From: JAUUSJ01 sp964439395
GTDB taxonomy: Bacteria; Bacillota; Clostridia; Lachnospirales; Lachnospiraceae
DNA length: 64,000 bases
NCBI GenBank assembly: GCA_964439395.1
Contig: CAYTNV010000003.1
Coordinates: 62,001-126,000 of the forward strand
Reading direction: 5' to 3'
The position numbers and the translations under genes were made by a program. The notes below the pieces were generated by a model that was not told the origin of the DNA, did no database searches, and worked only from the letters and a program-made list of their open reading frames with translations. Position 1 is the stretch's first letter. Each line of letters starts with the position of its first letter. Below, in pieces: positions 44,577 through 53,384 of the stretch.

Positions 44577-45433
44577 GTCTTATCCTCCTCTGCCCAGGCT
44601 CTTTGAAGCCCTAGAATCAAAATCAAAATCACAGTACCAGTTACTACGGCCGCAGCAGACATTTTATCCACAGCTAAATCACGGTACCAGTTATTAAATA
44701 GGTGCTGCAGCAAATACATTTTTTCCTGAGGATAATCCCCTGCAACAAGATACGCCTCCCTAAATACCTTAAATCCATTCAAAAGAGACAGCACCACAAT
44801 GGTAAAAAATGATGGAAGCAGATTTGGCAGGGTAATACTAGTAAAGCATTTCCACTCGCCTGCCCCGTCAACTTGCGCCGCCTCATACAATACTTCAGGA
44901 ATAGACGTGATTCCTGCCACCCACAGCACAATATCATAGCCTAAATTTCTCCAGAGATAACTTACGACTAGTACATAGAAAGAAGCCCCTGTATCCATCC
45001 AGTCAATGATAGGAATAGAAAACGTCTCCAGCAAATGATTTAAAAGTCCATGGCTGTGAAACAAAAGCCTCCACAACAATACCACGGAAGCCACTGGAAT
45101 CGCCATTGGCAAAAGAAACATAGTCTTTAACTTCTGCATGTATTTTTTCTGTCTGGTAAGCAAAACCGCTATTGTCAAAGACAATAACACCAATATAGGA
45201 ATGCAGACACAAAAAAAGCGCAAAGTATTCGCTCCCGCCAGCAAAAACGCCTGATTTTCAAATATAGTTTTATAATTTTTCATTCCCATAAATTCTCCAG
45301 TAACAGCACTAAAAAAAGAGCGGCGAATCACATCCGTATAAGGAACCAACCAAAATACCAAAACTCCAGCAAAGCTTGGAAGAATAAACAAAATTCCTTT
45401 ATAATTTTTATGTCTTTTCATGATGTCTTGCAC
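44573..45433 (-). CDS. Carbohydrate ABC transporter permease (MalF/UgpA-type)
   Basis: This 286-residue protein starts KRHKNYKGILFILPSFAGVLVFWLVPYTDVIRRSFF, the typical first membrane segment of UgpA/MalF-like permeases, and has an EAA loop EAAQVDGAGEWKCFTSITLPNLLP near residue 185. It is the first gene of the four-gene operon (permease, permease, adaptor, MacB-like). Its promoter at 45457-45490 carries the direct repeat shared by all promoters of the locus. The cognate binding protein is probably that at 47836-50187, encoded past the regulator genes. Confidence 0.88.
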   Translation of the reverse strand: MQDIMKRHKNYKGILFILPSFAGVLVFWLVPYTDVIRRSFFSAVTGEFMGMKNYKTIFENQAFLLAGANTLRFFCVCIPILVLLSLTIAVLLTRQKKYMQKLKTMFLLPMAIPVASVVLLWRLLFHSHGLLNHLLETFSIPIIDWMDTGASFYVLVVSYLWRNLGYDIVLWVAGITSIPEVLYEAAQVDGAGEWKCFTSITLPNLLPSFFTIVVLSLLNGFKVFREAYLVAGDYPQEKMYLLQHLFNNWYRDLAVDKMSAAAVVTGTVILILILGLQRAWAEEDKT

Positions 45434-45456
45434 CTCTTTTCATTGAGTATGCACAT

Positions 45457-45490
45457 AGAATAGCATGCGAATCTCTAAACTATCTCTAAA
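45457..45490 (-). promoter_or_regulatory. Regulated promoter A (ABC/adaptor operon)
   Basis: Reading the minus strand: TTTAGAGAT (45482-45490), 2 bp, TTTAGAGAT (45471-45479), then TGC and the -10 TATTCT (45457-45462). The -10 starts 17 nt after the second repeat starts, so the repeat occupies the -35 region. The same layout precedes the other three transcription units of this locus. Confidence 0.75.
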
Positions 45491-45594
45491 ATATTTTAAA
45501 GAATTTTGAACTTTTTATATATAATCACCGTTCACGTATCCACTATTACGAAAATCAAATTTTATAGAAATTGATTTCCATATTCACTATGCCA

Positions 45595-45628
45595 TTTAGA
45601 AGATTTTTAGAGAAAAATATGCTATGAT
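45595..45628 (+). promoter_or_regulatory. Regulated promoter B (response regulator gene)
   Basis: Plus strand: TTTAGAAGA (45595-45603), 2 bp, TTTAGAGAA (45606-45614), then TGC and the -10 TATGAT (45623-45628), again 17 nt after the start of the second repeat. This points to autoregulation of the response regulator. Promoters A and B are back-to-back in one 256-bp spacer. Confidence 0.7.
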
Positions 45629-45689
45629 AGAAACAGGAAATAATCCCTAGTTATATCCAGGAATAAATTTTAGATAAGAGAGGTTAAAT

Positions 45690-46367
45690 ATGAGAATTTT
45701 AATTATTGAAGATGACGCAGAGTTGGCGGATGCCATGAAATTCCGTCTGGAAAAAGAAGATTTTCTAGTAGATATATGTCACGACGGAGAAGAAGGACTT
45801 TATTATATGAAGGAAAACATACACGATCTTGTGATTCTGGATAGGATGCTACCGTCTCTAAGCGGTGTAAATATTTTAAAAACTGCTAGGAAATCCCATA
45901 TTTCCACTCCTGTGATTTTTCTCACCGCATTAGGCGAGCTAAATGACAAAGTAACCGGACTAGAATGCGGTGCAGATGATTATATCGTCAAACCCTTTGC
46001 CTTTGAAGAGCTTTTGGCAAGAATTCACTGTATTATGAGACGTCCTGGAAAGTGGAATGACTCGAACCTACTAAAACTTGGTGATATTTCTTTCGATCCA
46101 GAAACGAATCAGCTTTTCAAAGATTCCAAAGAATGTACCCTTTCCAAACGGGAGGGTGCTCTTCTTGAAGTCTTTTTGCGCAATCCAGGACAGACTCTTA
46201 CCCGTTCTGTACTGCTCTCCCGAGTATGGGGGCTGGATTCCGACGTAGAGGAAGGAAATTTAGATAATTATATCCACTTTCTCCGCCGCCGTTTAAAGAC
46301 AGTAAATAGCACCCTTTCCCTAAAAACCATTCGTGGTATCGGCTACCAAATAGAAGTTTTTTTATAA
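45690..46367 (+). CDS. OmpR-family response regulator
   Basis: This 225-residue regulator has a receiver with IEDDAEL (acidic pair), phospho-acceptor Asp51 in LVILDRMLPSLSG, Thr in FLTALGE and Lys in VKPFAFEEL. The C-terminal winged helix has CTLSKREGALLEVFLRNPGQTLTRSVLLSRVWG and DNYIHFLRRRLKT. OmpR-family proteins bind tandem repeats with 10-11-bp period, as found at all four promoters here. Unusually, the sensor kinase gene is not downstream on the same strand but converges on it, with 2 bp between the stops. Confidence 0.93.
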   Translation: MRILIIEDDAELADAMKFRLEKEDFLVDICHDGEEGLYYMKENIHDLVILDRMLPSLSGVNILKTARKSHISTPVIFLTALGELNDKVTGLECGADDYIVKPFAFEELLARIHCIMRRPGKWNDSNLLKLGDISFDPETNQLFKDSKECTLSKREGALLEVFLRNPGQTLTRSVLLSRVWGLDSDVEEGNLDNYIHFLRRRLKTVNSTLSLKTIRGIGYQIEVFL

Positions 46368-46369
46368 AA

Positions 46370-47647
46370 TTATTGCTTTGGCAAGCAAATGAAAAATGTG
46401 GCGCCACCCCCAGGAGTATCCTCGACTCTAATATTCCCCTGATGTAACGTCACAATTTCTTGTGCAATGCAAAGCCCCAGCCCAAAATGCTGTTTATCAC
46501 CCCTTGATGCATCAGCGCGATAAAAACGCTGAAATATAGCTTCCTTATCCTGGTCTGGAATTCCCATTCCATTATCGGAAACAGCAATTTGAAAAGCTTT
46601 TTCATTCTGCGAAAGTTCTATACTGACCTTGCCTCCCGCAGGCACATAGCTGGATGCATTGTCAAGAAGGATTCCCAGCACTTGACTAATTCGAGAGACA
46701 TCACATTTACAGAAATTTAACGGCTCCTCTGGAAGTCTGACGAAAAAATGAATGCCTTTTTCCTGAAAAATAGCCTCGTATTTTTCATACGTATCCAAAA
46801 CAAGGGTATCTAGCTCACAGGGAGAGCTTAAAATATTCCAGGACTGATTGTCTGCATTGGCAAGGGAGAGCATATCCCCAATTAACCGCGCCATTCTACT
46901 CCCCTCATTTTTAATGGTAGCGATAAATTTTTCCCGCTCCTCTTCTTTTGCATTTTCTAAAATTTGGGCATTAGTGAGAATGACTGCCAGAGGAGAGCGC
47001 AGTTCATGAGATGCCGCCGCAATAAATTCCGTCTGTTTCCTCCTGTTTTCCTCAAGAGGGCACAGTAGCTTTTTGATTAAAAACCAGGAAAACATGGACA
47101 TGGCAATGATTGCCAGACATACCATAATTCCAAAGGCAATTCTCTGGTAAGTAAGCTGATGTTTTAACTCATCTAACGGATACAAAATAATAGCGCTTAA
47201 TACCCCGTCTTTCTTTGGAATCAATGCAGTGCAGGCATAATAATCCGCCGTGATAAACGTTGCTGTCTTTGTAATAGTAAGCCCCCTTGGATAATCCACA
47301 TCAAGCCCCTCCGTCTCTCTGGAAAGTTCCGCCACCTCCCAAAACAGGTCTTCCTTTTTCTTTTCCGGATTCAACTTATCAAAAAACAACTCATTTCCGT
47401 TATCCAAAATTTTCATATCAATGCCATATGTATCTTTTGCTTTCAAAATCCACTGATGGGATAAAACTGTCTGCCCTTCCATATAATTAATACAAGAATT
47501 TACATTATTCTCGAAGGTGGCATAGCTATTCTTTCGCATCCCGCTCTCCGAGATGGCTAGACATGCAAAAGTTAACAACAATAAGATGGCACTAGTGATT
47601 AACGTAGCAAATATTGTCATTTGTATATGAAGCTTTTGAAACATCAT
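46370..47647 (-). CDS. Sensor histidine kinase of the locus
   Basis: This 425-residue kinase has two membrane segments (about 10-32 and 175-196) around an extracellular sensor of about 140 residues. The phospho-acceptor His is in FIAAASHELRSPLAVIL near residue 218. The ATPase domain has an N box (ISQVLGILLDNASSYV), G1 DNGMGIPDQD and G2 HFGLGLCIAQEIV. It is the obvious partner of the regulator at 45690-46367 but is transcribed toward it. Its own promoter carries a weaker version of the shared repeat. Confidence 0.92.
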   Translation of the reverse strand: MMFQKLHIQMTIFATLITSAILLLLTFACLAISESGMRKNSYATFENNVNSCINYMEGQTVLSHQWILKAKDTYGIDMKILDNGNELFFDKLNPEKKKEDLFWEVAELSRETEGLDVDYPRGLTITKTATFITADYYACTALIPKKDGVLSAIILYPLDELKHQLTYQRIAFGIMVCLAIIAMSMFSWFLIKKLLCPLEENRRKQTEFIAAASHELRSPLAVILTNAQILENAKEEEREKFIATIKNEGSRMARLIGDMLSLANADNQSWNILSSPCELDTLVLDTYEKYEAIFQEKGIHFFVRLPEEPLNFCKCDVSRISQVLGILLDNASSYVPAGGKVSIELSQNEKAFQIAVSDNGMGIPDQDKEAIFQRFYRADASRGDKQHFGLGLCIAQEIVTLHQGNIRVEDTPGGGATFFICLPKQ

Positions 47648-47675
47648 TTTCTCCTTTTTCTCTTTGTTTTTATAT

Positions 47676-47709
47676 AGTATAGCATCTTTTTCTTTAAAAT
47701 TCCTCTAAA
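47676..47709 (-). promoter_or_regulatory. Regulated promoter C (histidine kinase gene)
   Basis: Minus strand: TTTAGAGGA (47701-47709), 2 bp, TTTAAAGAA (47690-47698), then TGC and the -10 TATACT (47676-47681), 17 nt after the start of the second repeat. It is the most divergent of the four copies. Confidence 0.6.
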
Positions 47710-47772
47710 CTTATGCTCTGCAAACATTTTGTATTATATACTCTTTATCTTCCGAGCAAAATTTTTACAAAG

Positions 47773-47806
47773 TTTAGAGATAAATTAGAGATTTCCATGA
47801 TACTAT
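47773..47806 (+). promoter_or_regulatory. Regulated promoter D (binding protein gene)
   Basis: Plus strand: TTTAGAGAT (47773-47781), 2 bp, ATTAGAGAT (47784-47792), then TGA and the -10 TACTAT (47801-47806), 17 nt after the start of the second repeat. A TAAGGAGG ribosome binding site and the ATG at 47836 follow. Confidence 0.75.
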
Positions 47807-47835
47807 AGAAACTATCAAAATAAGGAGGTTATCAA

Positions 47836-50187
47836 ATGCAGCTATATAAAAATGCAAAACACAAAATAACAGTCGCTCTTTCTCTTTTTCTGGCTGTCAT
47901 AATGACCGCTAGTCTGGTAGGCTGTGGAAATGGAGAAGACAAAGATACAAAATCTGAAACAACAGAAACAAAAACTACAATGGGACGCTATCTAGAGGAA
48001 GATATCCCTCTTCCAGAAGATTTCATAGCTGTAGAAACTATGAAAATTTTGGACGATGATTCTTTGGCAGTTTTTTACACAGATCAGAATGATCTATTTC
48101 ATTTTACAAAATCCTCTGACAAAGGCCAGACTTGGGAAAAATCTTCTCTTTTGGCAGAGCTTATGGGACTTCCATATGATAAGGAAAATGGAGACCATAT
48201 CTATAAGCCAGCTATTGCAAAGGACGGCAGTCTTTTTGTCGGAACATTCACTGCCGAAAAAGATTCCGATGATTTCCAGATGGCGTACTATTATCGCTCT
48301 TCTGACGGAAAAACAAAAACATTAGATATCGCAGACACGATAAACAGTCCGATCATCTCAGACAGCCAATTTGGAGACAATGGAAATCTTTTCTTTAACG
48401 CAGTTGGAAACGGTGTCCTAGAAATTAATCCCTCAGATGGCACTCTCGTACATAACTATGAGAAAGGTTCCTCTGTAGACTTTATGGGTATGTCTGGAAA
48501 AAATCTCGTACTAGTCACTGAGGGCACTGTGCATTATTATGATATAGAAACGGGAAACCCTCTCGACACTGGCGAACCGCTGACTCAACAGATTACATCA
48601 AAAGAATCTAATCTTCAAAATGTCACTTCCTCCTCTGTGCCTATTTTATTTTTATCTGGCGATAAAGAGGATAGCATCTTCTATCTAGAGCATAGTGGTA
48701 TGTACCGCTATTCCTTTGACGGCAGTGTCATCGAACAGTTGATTGACGGCAGTCTAAATTCCATCGGCTCTCCAAGTACAGGTTTTACCTCCGCTGTGAG
48801 AGATGAAGATAGCTTTTATATTAGCTCCTCAGACTATAGCTCTGGTGACCTCAAGGGAAAAATTTACCACTATACTTACTCTAAGGATACACCTACTGTC
48901 CCAGACACAGAGCTTAAAATTTACTCCCTAAAGGATAATTCCTTTATCCGACAGGCCGCAGCTATTTTCCAAAAAAAATATCCGGATATTTATCTGAACC
49001 TAGAAATTGGTATGTCAGGAGATGATGCCGTCACTACCACAGATGCATTAAAAACACTAAACACAGAAATCATGGCTGGAAAAGGCCCTGATATTGTGGT
49101 TTTAGACGGAATCCCTCAAGATACTTACATTAAAAAAGGGATGCTAGAAGATTCAAGTGATATTCTAAAAGATGCAGGACTCTTAGAAAATATCCAAAAC
49201 GCTTATACAAAAAAAGACGGCAGTATCTATACAATGCCAGTTAAATTCGGTATTCCTATGATAGTTGGACATACAAAGGATATAGATGCCATCACAGATT
49301 TAAAATCTATGGCCGACGTAATCGAAAGCCATAAGGAGGAATATGGTCTTAATAAAACCTTAGCTTACACTCTTCCTCTTAGTACCAGCTTAAGTACTAA
49401 GATGCTTCTTGAAAATTTGGAGGATTCCTGCTCAGCCGCATGGCTTAAGAATGACGGAACTTTAAATGAAGCCTTAATAAAGGACTTTCTAGAACAGGCG
49501 AATCGCATCTATCAAGCGAGTACAAAGGGACTTCAAGAAATCGGCAAACAGTATGGGGAAGATTTTGTCAACCAAGTTTCTGAATATGACCGCACTCTCA
49601 GCATGGCATACGCTGCCAAGCAAGTAATGAATCATACATTTATTCTATCAGCTGGCGCTATTTACTCTCCTATGGATATCGCAGAAATTGATTCCGTACA
49701 AAATCTAGATTCCTCCGTCACAAAAAAAGTTTGGAATGCTCAGGCGAAAAACTGCTTTGTGCCAGTCAATATCGTAGGACTCAGCTCGAAATCTTCCGAA
49801 AAAGAGGCTGCTAAAAAATTTATTAGCTTCCTATTTTCCGATGATGGACAGCAAATCACGAAATTTGATGGCTTTCCCGTGACAAAGAACCTCTATGATA
49901 AAGATGACTACTGGGATCAAGGAGAGCCAGGGACAGTTATCTCTTCTTCCTCAAGCTATAACGCAATAACGGGTATAGAGGACTACTTCGAGACAAAGAC
50001 TCCGACAAAAGAAGTTGTAAGAAATTTCCTAGATTTAGGTAAAACACTTACCACCCCAATCGCAGATAACGAAATTATCCTAAGTGCAGTCACTGATGCT
50101 GGTATTCGATATCTAAACGGTGAGATAAGCCTTGACGAAGCTACAAACAGCGTTATCCAAGAAGTAAACCTTTATTTATCCGAATAG
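47836..50187 (+). CDS. Two-domain extracellular solute-binding lipoprotein
   Basis: This 783-residue protein has a lipoprotein signal peptide (lipobox SLVGC, Cys near 30). Residues about 45-370 look like a repetitive beta-rich domain with BNR/propeller-like phrases (SDKGQTWEKSS, YRSSDGKTKTLD, NPSDGTLVHNY). Residues about 375-783 form an ABC sugar-binding domain (KIYSLKDNSFIRQAAAIFQKKYPDIYLNLEIG, then GPDIVVLDGI and AKKFISFLFSDDGQQ). CUT1 binding proteins are usually about 420 residues, so the N-terminal half is an addition. It probably delivers substrate to the permeases at 43737-45433 and may also feed the sensor kinase. It is monocistronic, with promoter D and a strong terminator. Confidence 0.85.
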   Translation: MQLYKNAKHKITVALSLFLAVIMTASLVGCGNGEDKDTKSETTETKTTMGRYLEEDIPLPEDFIAVETMKILDDDSLAVFYTDQNDLFHFTKSSDKGQTWEKSSLLAELMGLPYDKENGDHIYKPAIAKDGSLFVGTFTAEKDSDDFQMAYYYRSSDGKTKTLDIADTINSPIISDSQFGDNGNLFFNAVGNGVLEINPSDGTLVHNYEKGSSVDFMGMSGKNLVLVTEGTVHYYDIETGNPLDTGEPLTQQITSKESNLQNVTSSSVPILFLSGDKEDSIFYLEHSGMYRYSFDGSVIEQLIDGSLNSIGSPSTGFTSAVRDEDSFYISSSDYSSGDLKGKIYHYTYSKDTPTVPDTELKIYSLKDNSFIRQAAAIFQKKYPDIYLNLEIGMSGDDAVTTTDALKTLNTEIMAGKGPDIVVLDGIPQDTYIKKGMLEDSSDILKDAGLLENIQNAYTKKDGSIYTMPVKFGIPMIVGHTKDIDAITDLKSMADVIESHKEEYGLNKTLAYTLPLSTSLSTKMLLENLEDSCSAAWLKNDGTLNEALIKDFLEQANRIYQASTKGLQEIGKQYGEDFVNQVSEYDRTLSMAYAAKQVMNHTFILSAGAIYSPMDIAEIDSVQNLDSSVTKKVWNAQAKNCFVPVNIVGLSSKSSEKEAAKKFISFLFSDDGQQITKFDGFPVTKNLYDKDDYWDQGEPGTVISSSSSYNAITGIEDYFETKTPTKEVVRNFLDLGKTLTTPIADNEIILSAVTDAGIRYLNGEISLDEATNSVIQEVNLYLSE

Positions 50188-50209
50188 CTTCCCCCTATCA
50201 TCTAATACT

Positions 50210-50265
50210 TATAAAAAGAATCTATCCTAGCAAGATAGACTCAGCCAAGATAGATTCTTTTTATA
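50210..50265 (+). terminator. Terminator of the binding protein gene
   Basis: Perfect 17-nt arms (50210-50226, 50249-50265) with a 22-nt loop. A second, imperfect GATAGA repeat lies within the loop. Confidence 0.8.
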
Positions 50266-50376
50266 CAAAAATCACATTTTTAGCAGTATTTTGATTACAG
50301 TAAGTCATATGCGTATCATTATAGTACAGTTCCATCCCAGTAAACACCTGATAAACTGTTGTCTTTCCTTTCCCAT

Positions 50377-51159
50377 CTACTTCTCAATTCCACAGCATTT
50401 TCTTATCTCTTTCATCCACTCCTTGGGATAACAAATTAATAATTCTTCATGCTGCATATCATGACAACGAATGTCTGGATTCTTAAAATGCTTTTGATAG
50501 CGCACCAAATATTTCTCTCCCATTTTTGTCGCGTAGAAACAATGTATTGTAGTTCCTGTCACAAAAATTTCATCTTCCAGTGGTGTGACTAAATCATAAT
50601 AAAACTGATTTCGAATACTTTTTTGTTTCACAAAAGACATCCTTGTATCCTTCATTCCAAACATAGTAAGCATTTTGTCATAGTAAATCAAATCCTCTTT
50701 CGGTTTATTTTTTAATTTCTTTTCCATAATGCCTGGAAGCTTCCCCTTCTGGAACATTCCATACAGCATTTTACTGACAAGCCATGCCTGAAATTTGGCA
50801 GATATCCCTCCCCCCTGATCTAAGTCCGAACTTCCTAAAATTCCATGCTCAATATGTACCTTCTTTCTTTGAACTAATAATCCGACAAAAGAACCACCCA
50901 AAGAACAGCCATAAGCAGCATAAATATGACCGCCAAATTTTTTCTTTATATACATTTCTACCTTTTTTGTTTCCTGTAGCATATCTTCAAAGATAGTTTT
51001 CTCTGTCTCGTCAAATCCATCATAAGATACACATACGACCTGAAAATCCTGCTCCAAAAGCGGAATCACTTCCTCAAAATTTGCCCGCCAATGGCAGCAA
51101 GTGCCAGGAAATAAAAAAATCACCGGTGCTATCTTTTCTCCAAAATGATAAAATTTCAT
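50377..51159 (-). CDS. Alpha/beta-hydrolase family protein
   Basis: This 260-residue protein begins MKFYHFGEKIAPVIFLFPGTCCHWRANFEEVIPLL, the first strand and oxyanion loop (FPGTCCHW) of an alpha/beta-hydrolase. The nucleophile elbow is YGCSLGGSFVGLL near residue 86. A late ...CHDMQHEELLICYP segment may carry the catalytic His. No signal peptide is visible. The relation to the nearby transport locus is unclear: it lies past the terminator on the opposite strand. Substrate unknown. Confidence 0.7.
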   Translation of the reverse strand: MKFYHFGEKIAPVIFLFPGTCCHWRANFEEVIPLLEQDFQVVCVSYDGFDETEKTIFEDMLQETKKVEMYIKKKFGGHIYAAYGCSLGGSFVGLLVQRKKVHIEHGILGSSDLDQGGGISAKFQAWLVSKMLYGMFQKGKLPGIMEKKLKNKPKEDLIYYDKMLTMFGMKDTRMSFVKQKSIRNQFYYDLVTPLEDEIFVTGTTIHCFYATKMGEKYLVRYQKHFKNPDIRCHDMQHEELLICYPKEWMKEIRKCCGIEK

Positions 51160-51241
51160 TGCAAATTCCTCCTTTTGCTCTATACAAACTCAAACCTTAC
51201 TATATATTTTAAAACTTACAATTACTATAAGCAAGAAAAAA

Positions 51242-51450
51242 CATAGATTCATCATTCAAAATACGAGTAATGCTCAAAACGAAAATTTCTGCATCCATAT
51301 TCGCTACTTTTTTCGCATATCTCATAATCGTTCGTATCTAACAAAAAGAGTTCCAATAATCACTGAGCATAGATACAGCAATAGACCAGCACTTACTAGA
51401 AAAACAACGACTAAAATAACTGTCGTTCCACGTTTCTTCAGCCAATTCAT
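51242..51450 (-). pseudogene. Remnant of a class C sortase N-terminus
   Basis: From the ATG at 51450 (AAAGGAG upstream) the minus strand encodes MNWLKKRGTTVILVVVFLVS followed by AGLLLY, the charged start and membrane segment of class C (pilus) sortases. The reading frame then shifts: another frame gives SDYWNSF, a stop, then RYAKKVANMDAE, which are typical next blocks of that family (LLYPxVSDYWNxxHQ). The catalytic domain with TLxTC is absent. No pilin or full sortase gene is near, so this is a decayed relic. The rest of 51160-51635 shows nothing I can name. Confidence 0.65.
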
Positions 51451-51635
51451 TGATATATGCTCCTTTGGAAAAAACTCTTATTTAATCTCCCTATGAAGTA
51501 GTATATTCTTATTTCTCTACGATATTTTAATAAAAATATGTATATCAATCATCTTTAAACAAAACATTATTTTAGGGTATATGATTTAAAAATATACATA
51601 AAAAAACCGATTTCTTAAACAAAACAGCTTTACTA

Positions 51636-53384
51636 TTACTCAATATTCCATCCTTCAACCTGCTTTCGGATTCGTATAAACTCTCGATAAGTCCCCTCTT
51701 GCCTTAAAAGTTGCTCATGCGTTCCCTTTTGAGCCACTGTACCATTATCGATGACGAAAATCTGATCTGCGTTTTCAATCGTAGCCAAACGATGCGCTAT
51801 CGTAATAATCGTTTTTCCGTGAGTTAATTCGGATATAGCTTCTTGAATTAAATGTTCATTCTCTGGATCTACACTTGCCGTTGCCTCGTCTAAAATAATA
51901 ATCGGAGCATCTTTTAACATAGCCCTTGCAATACTAATTCTCTGTTTTTCACCGCCAGACAGTGTTCCACCTCCCTCACCAACGACTGTGTCGTATCCAT
52001 CTGGTAAATCCCAAATGAAATCATGACATCTCGCTGCCTTAGCAGCTTTGTACACCTCATCATCTGTCGCATCCGGCTTTCCAAATCGAATATTATTCAT
52101 AATCGTATCATGAAATAAATATACATTTTGAAATACCATAGAAATATTTTGAAGCAGACTATCACAAGTAAATTCTCGCACATCATGACCACCAACAAGA
52201 ATACTTCCATCTTTTACATCATAAAATCGAGCAATTAAATTACAAATTGTAGTTTTTCCACTACCCGAGGAACCTATAATCGCCGTAGAAGTTTTTTCAG
52301 GAATAATAAAATTAACATCGTTTAAAACATTTCTCTCATCATAGCCAAAACTCACATGGCAAAATTCAATATCATATTTGTTTAATGAAATTTCTTTTCC
52401 GTTCCCATCAATATAATGATCGGCCCTCAATGCATCAAGCTGGTTCATAGCAGTGTCAATCACTCCTAATACATGCGCACTATCACTAATTGATTCCAAT
52501 CCTCCAAAAATGCTGAAAGAAAAAAATATAAACATTAGCATTAATGAAAAAGACATCTCACCACTCAATCCCAAAAAGCAAGCTGCTCCTGCCATAGAAA
52601 CAGAGGCAATTTTTAAAGCCAACAGATGAAGGCAGTTGGAAGGAGTAAATCCCCACTCAATTTTAAGACAGATATCCCTGCTATCTTTACACGCCTGCTC
52701 CATAGCCGCCATAGAAGCACCGCCCTGACCAAAAGATTTTACGACTGGAAGTCCCCTGGCGTATTCTAATGTTGCGGCTGTCAAATCTCGTCCTGCTTTC
52801 GCCGATACTGGTGCATTTTTTATACTATGTTTTGATACAAGTAATAAAAACAAGAAAGACATTCCTGCTCCCGCCACAGCAATCAATGATACCACTGGAC
52901 TAAAATATAGCAAGCAAAGAAAAATACAAAGGAAATTTAGATATCCACCAACAAAGCTATCTATCATTCTCATTCCCATATTTTCAAGAGAATGAAGTCC
53001 AGTTGTAATGGAATTCAAAATATTTCCAGTATCTACTTGCTGAAAATATCCAAGTGATACGCGTTTTAATGCCTCTCCAATCGCCAGCCTATCTCTTGCA
53101 ACTAGCTCATAACTAATAGTTTCTTGAAATCTTGCGCGCAAATAGTCAAATAAAAATCTCAAAAAGATAAATAAAACAATAAGTATAATACTTAACCAAA
53201 TCAATCTTTGATCAAAGTTTCCGCCATTTTTTGTACTTTCAATCAACTTTCCCACCGTATAAGCCGCCACCATTACGGGCATGGCCATAAACCATGTGGA
53301 AAAGAATGAAAATATAAATCCAATATATAATCTGCCCTTAAATTCTCCACACCAATTGATAATTCGTCTTACGGTTCTAAACAT
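51636..53384 (-). CDS. ABC exporter half-transporter, second gene
   Basis: This 582-residue protein has a membrane domain with about six helices (residues 15-290) and an ATPase domain with Walker A IGSSGSGKTTICNLIARF near residue 370, the signature LSGGEKQRISIARA, Walker B IIILDEATASVDPEN and the H-loop AHRLAT. It overlaps the first exporter gene by 8 bp and probably forms a heterodimer with it. Such pairs in Clostridia, often beside AraC regulators as here, are annotated as multidrug, peptide or siderophore exporters; the cargo is not readable. Confidence 0.92.
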   Translation of the reverse strand: MFRTVRRIINWCGEFKGRLYIGFIFSFFSTWFMAMPVMVAAYTVGKLIESTKNGGNFDQRLIWLSIILIVLFIFLRFLFDYLRARFQETISYELVARDRLAIGEALKRVSLGYFQQVDTGNILNSITTGLHSLENMGMRMIDSFVGGYLNFLCIFLCLLYFSPVVSLIAVAGAGMSFLFLLLVSKHSIKNAPVSAKAGRDLTAATLEYARGLPVVKSFGQGGASMAAMEQACKDSRDICLKIEWGFTPSNCLHLLALKIASVSMAGAACFLGLSGEMSFSLMLMFIFFSFSIFGGLESISDSAHVLGVIDTAMNQLDALRADHYIDGNGKEISLNKYDIEFCHVSFGYDERNVLNDVNFIIPEKTSTAIIGSSGSGKTTICNLIARFYDVKDGSILVGGHDVREFTCDSLLQNISMVFQNVYLFHDTIMNNIRFGKPDATDDEVYKAAKAARCHDFIWDLPDGYDTVVGEGGGTLSGGEKQRISIARAMLKDAPIIILDEATASVDPENEHLIQEAISELTHGKTIITIAHRLATIENADQIFVIDNGTVAQKGTHEQLLRQEGTYREFIRIRKQVEGWNIE

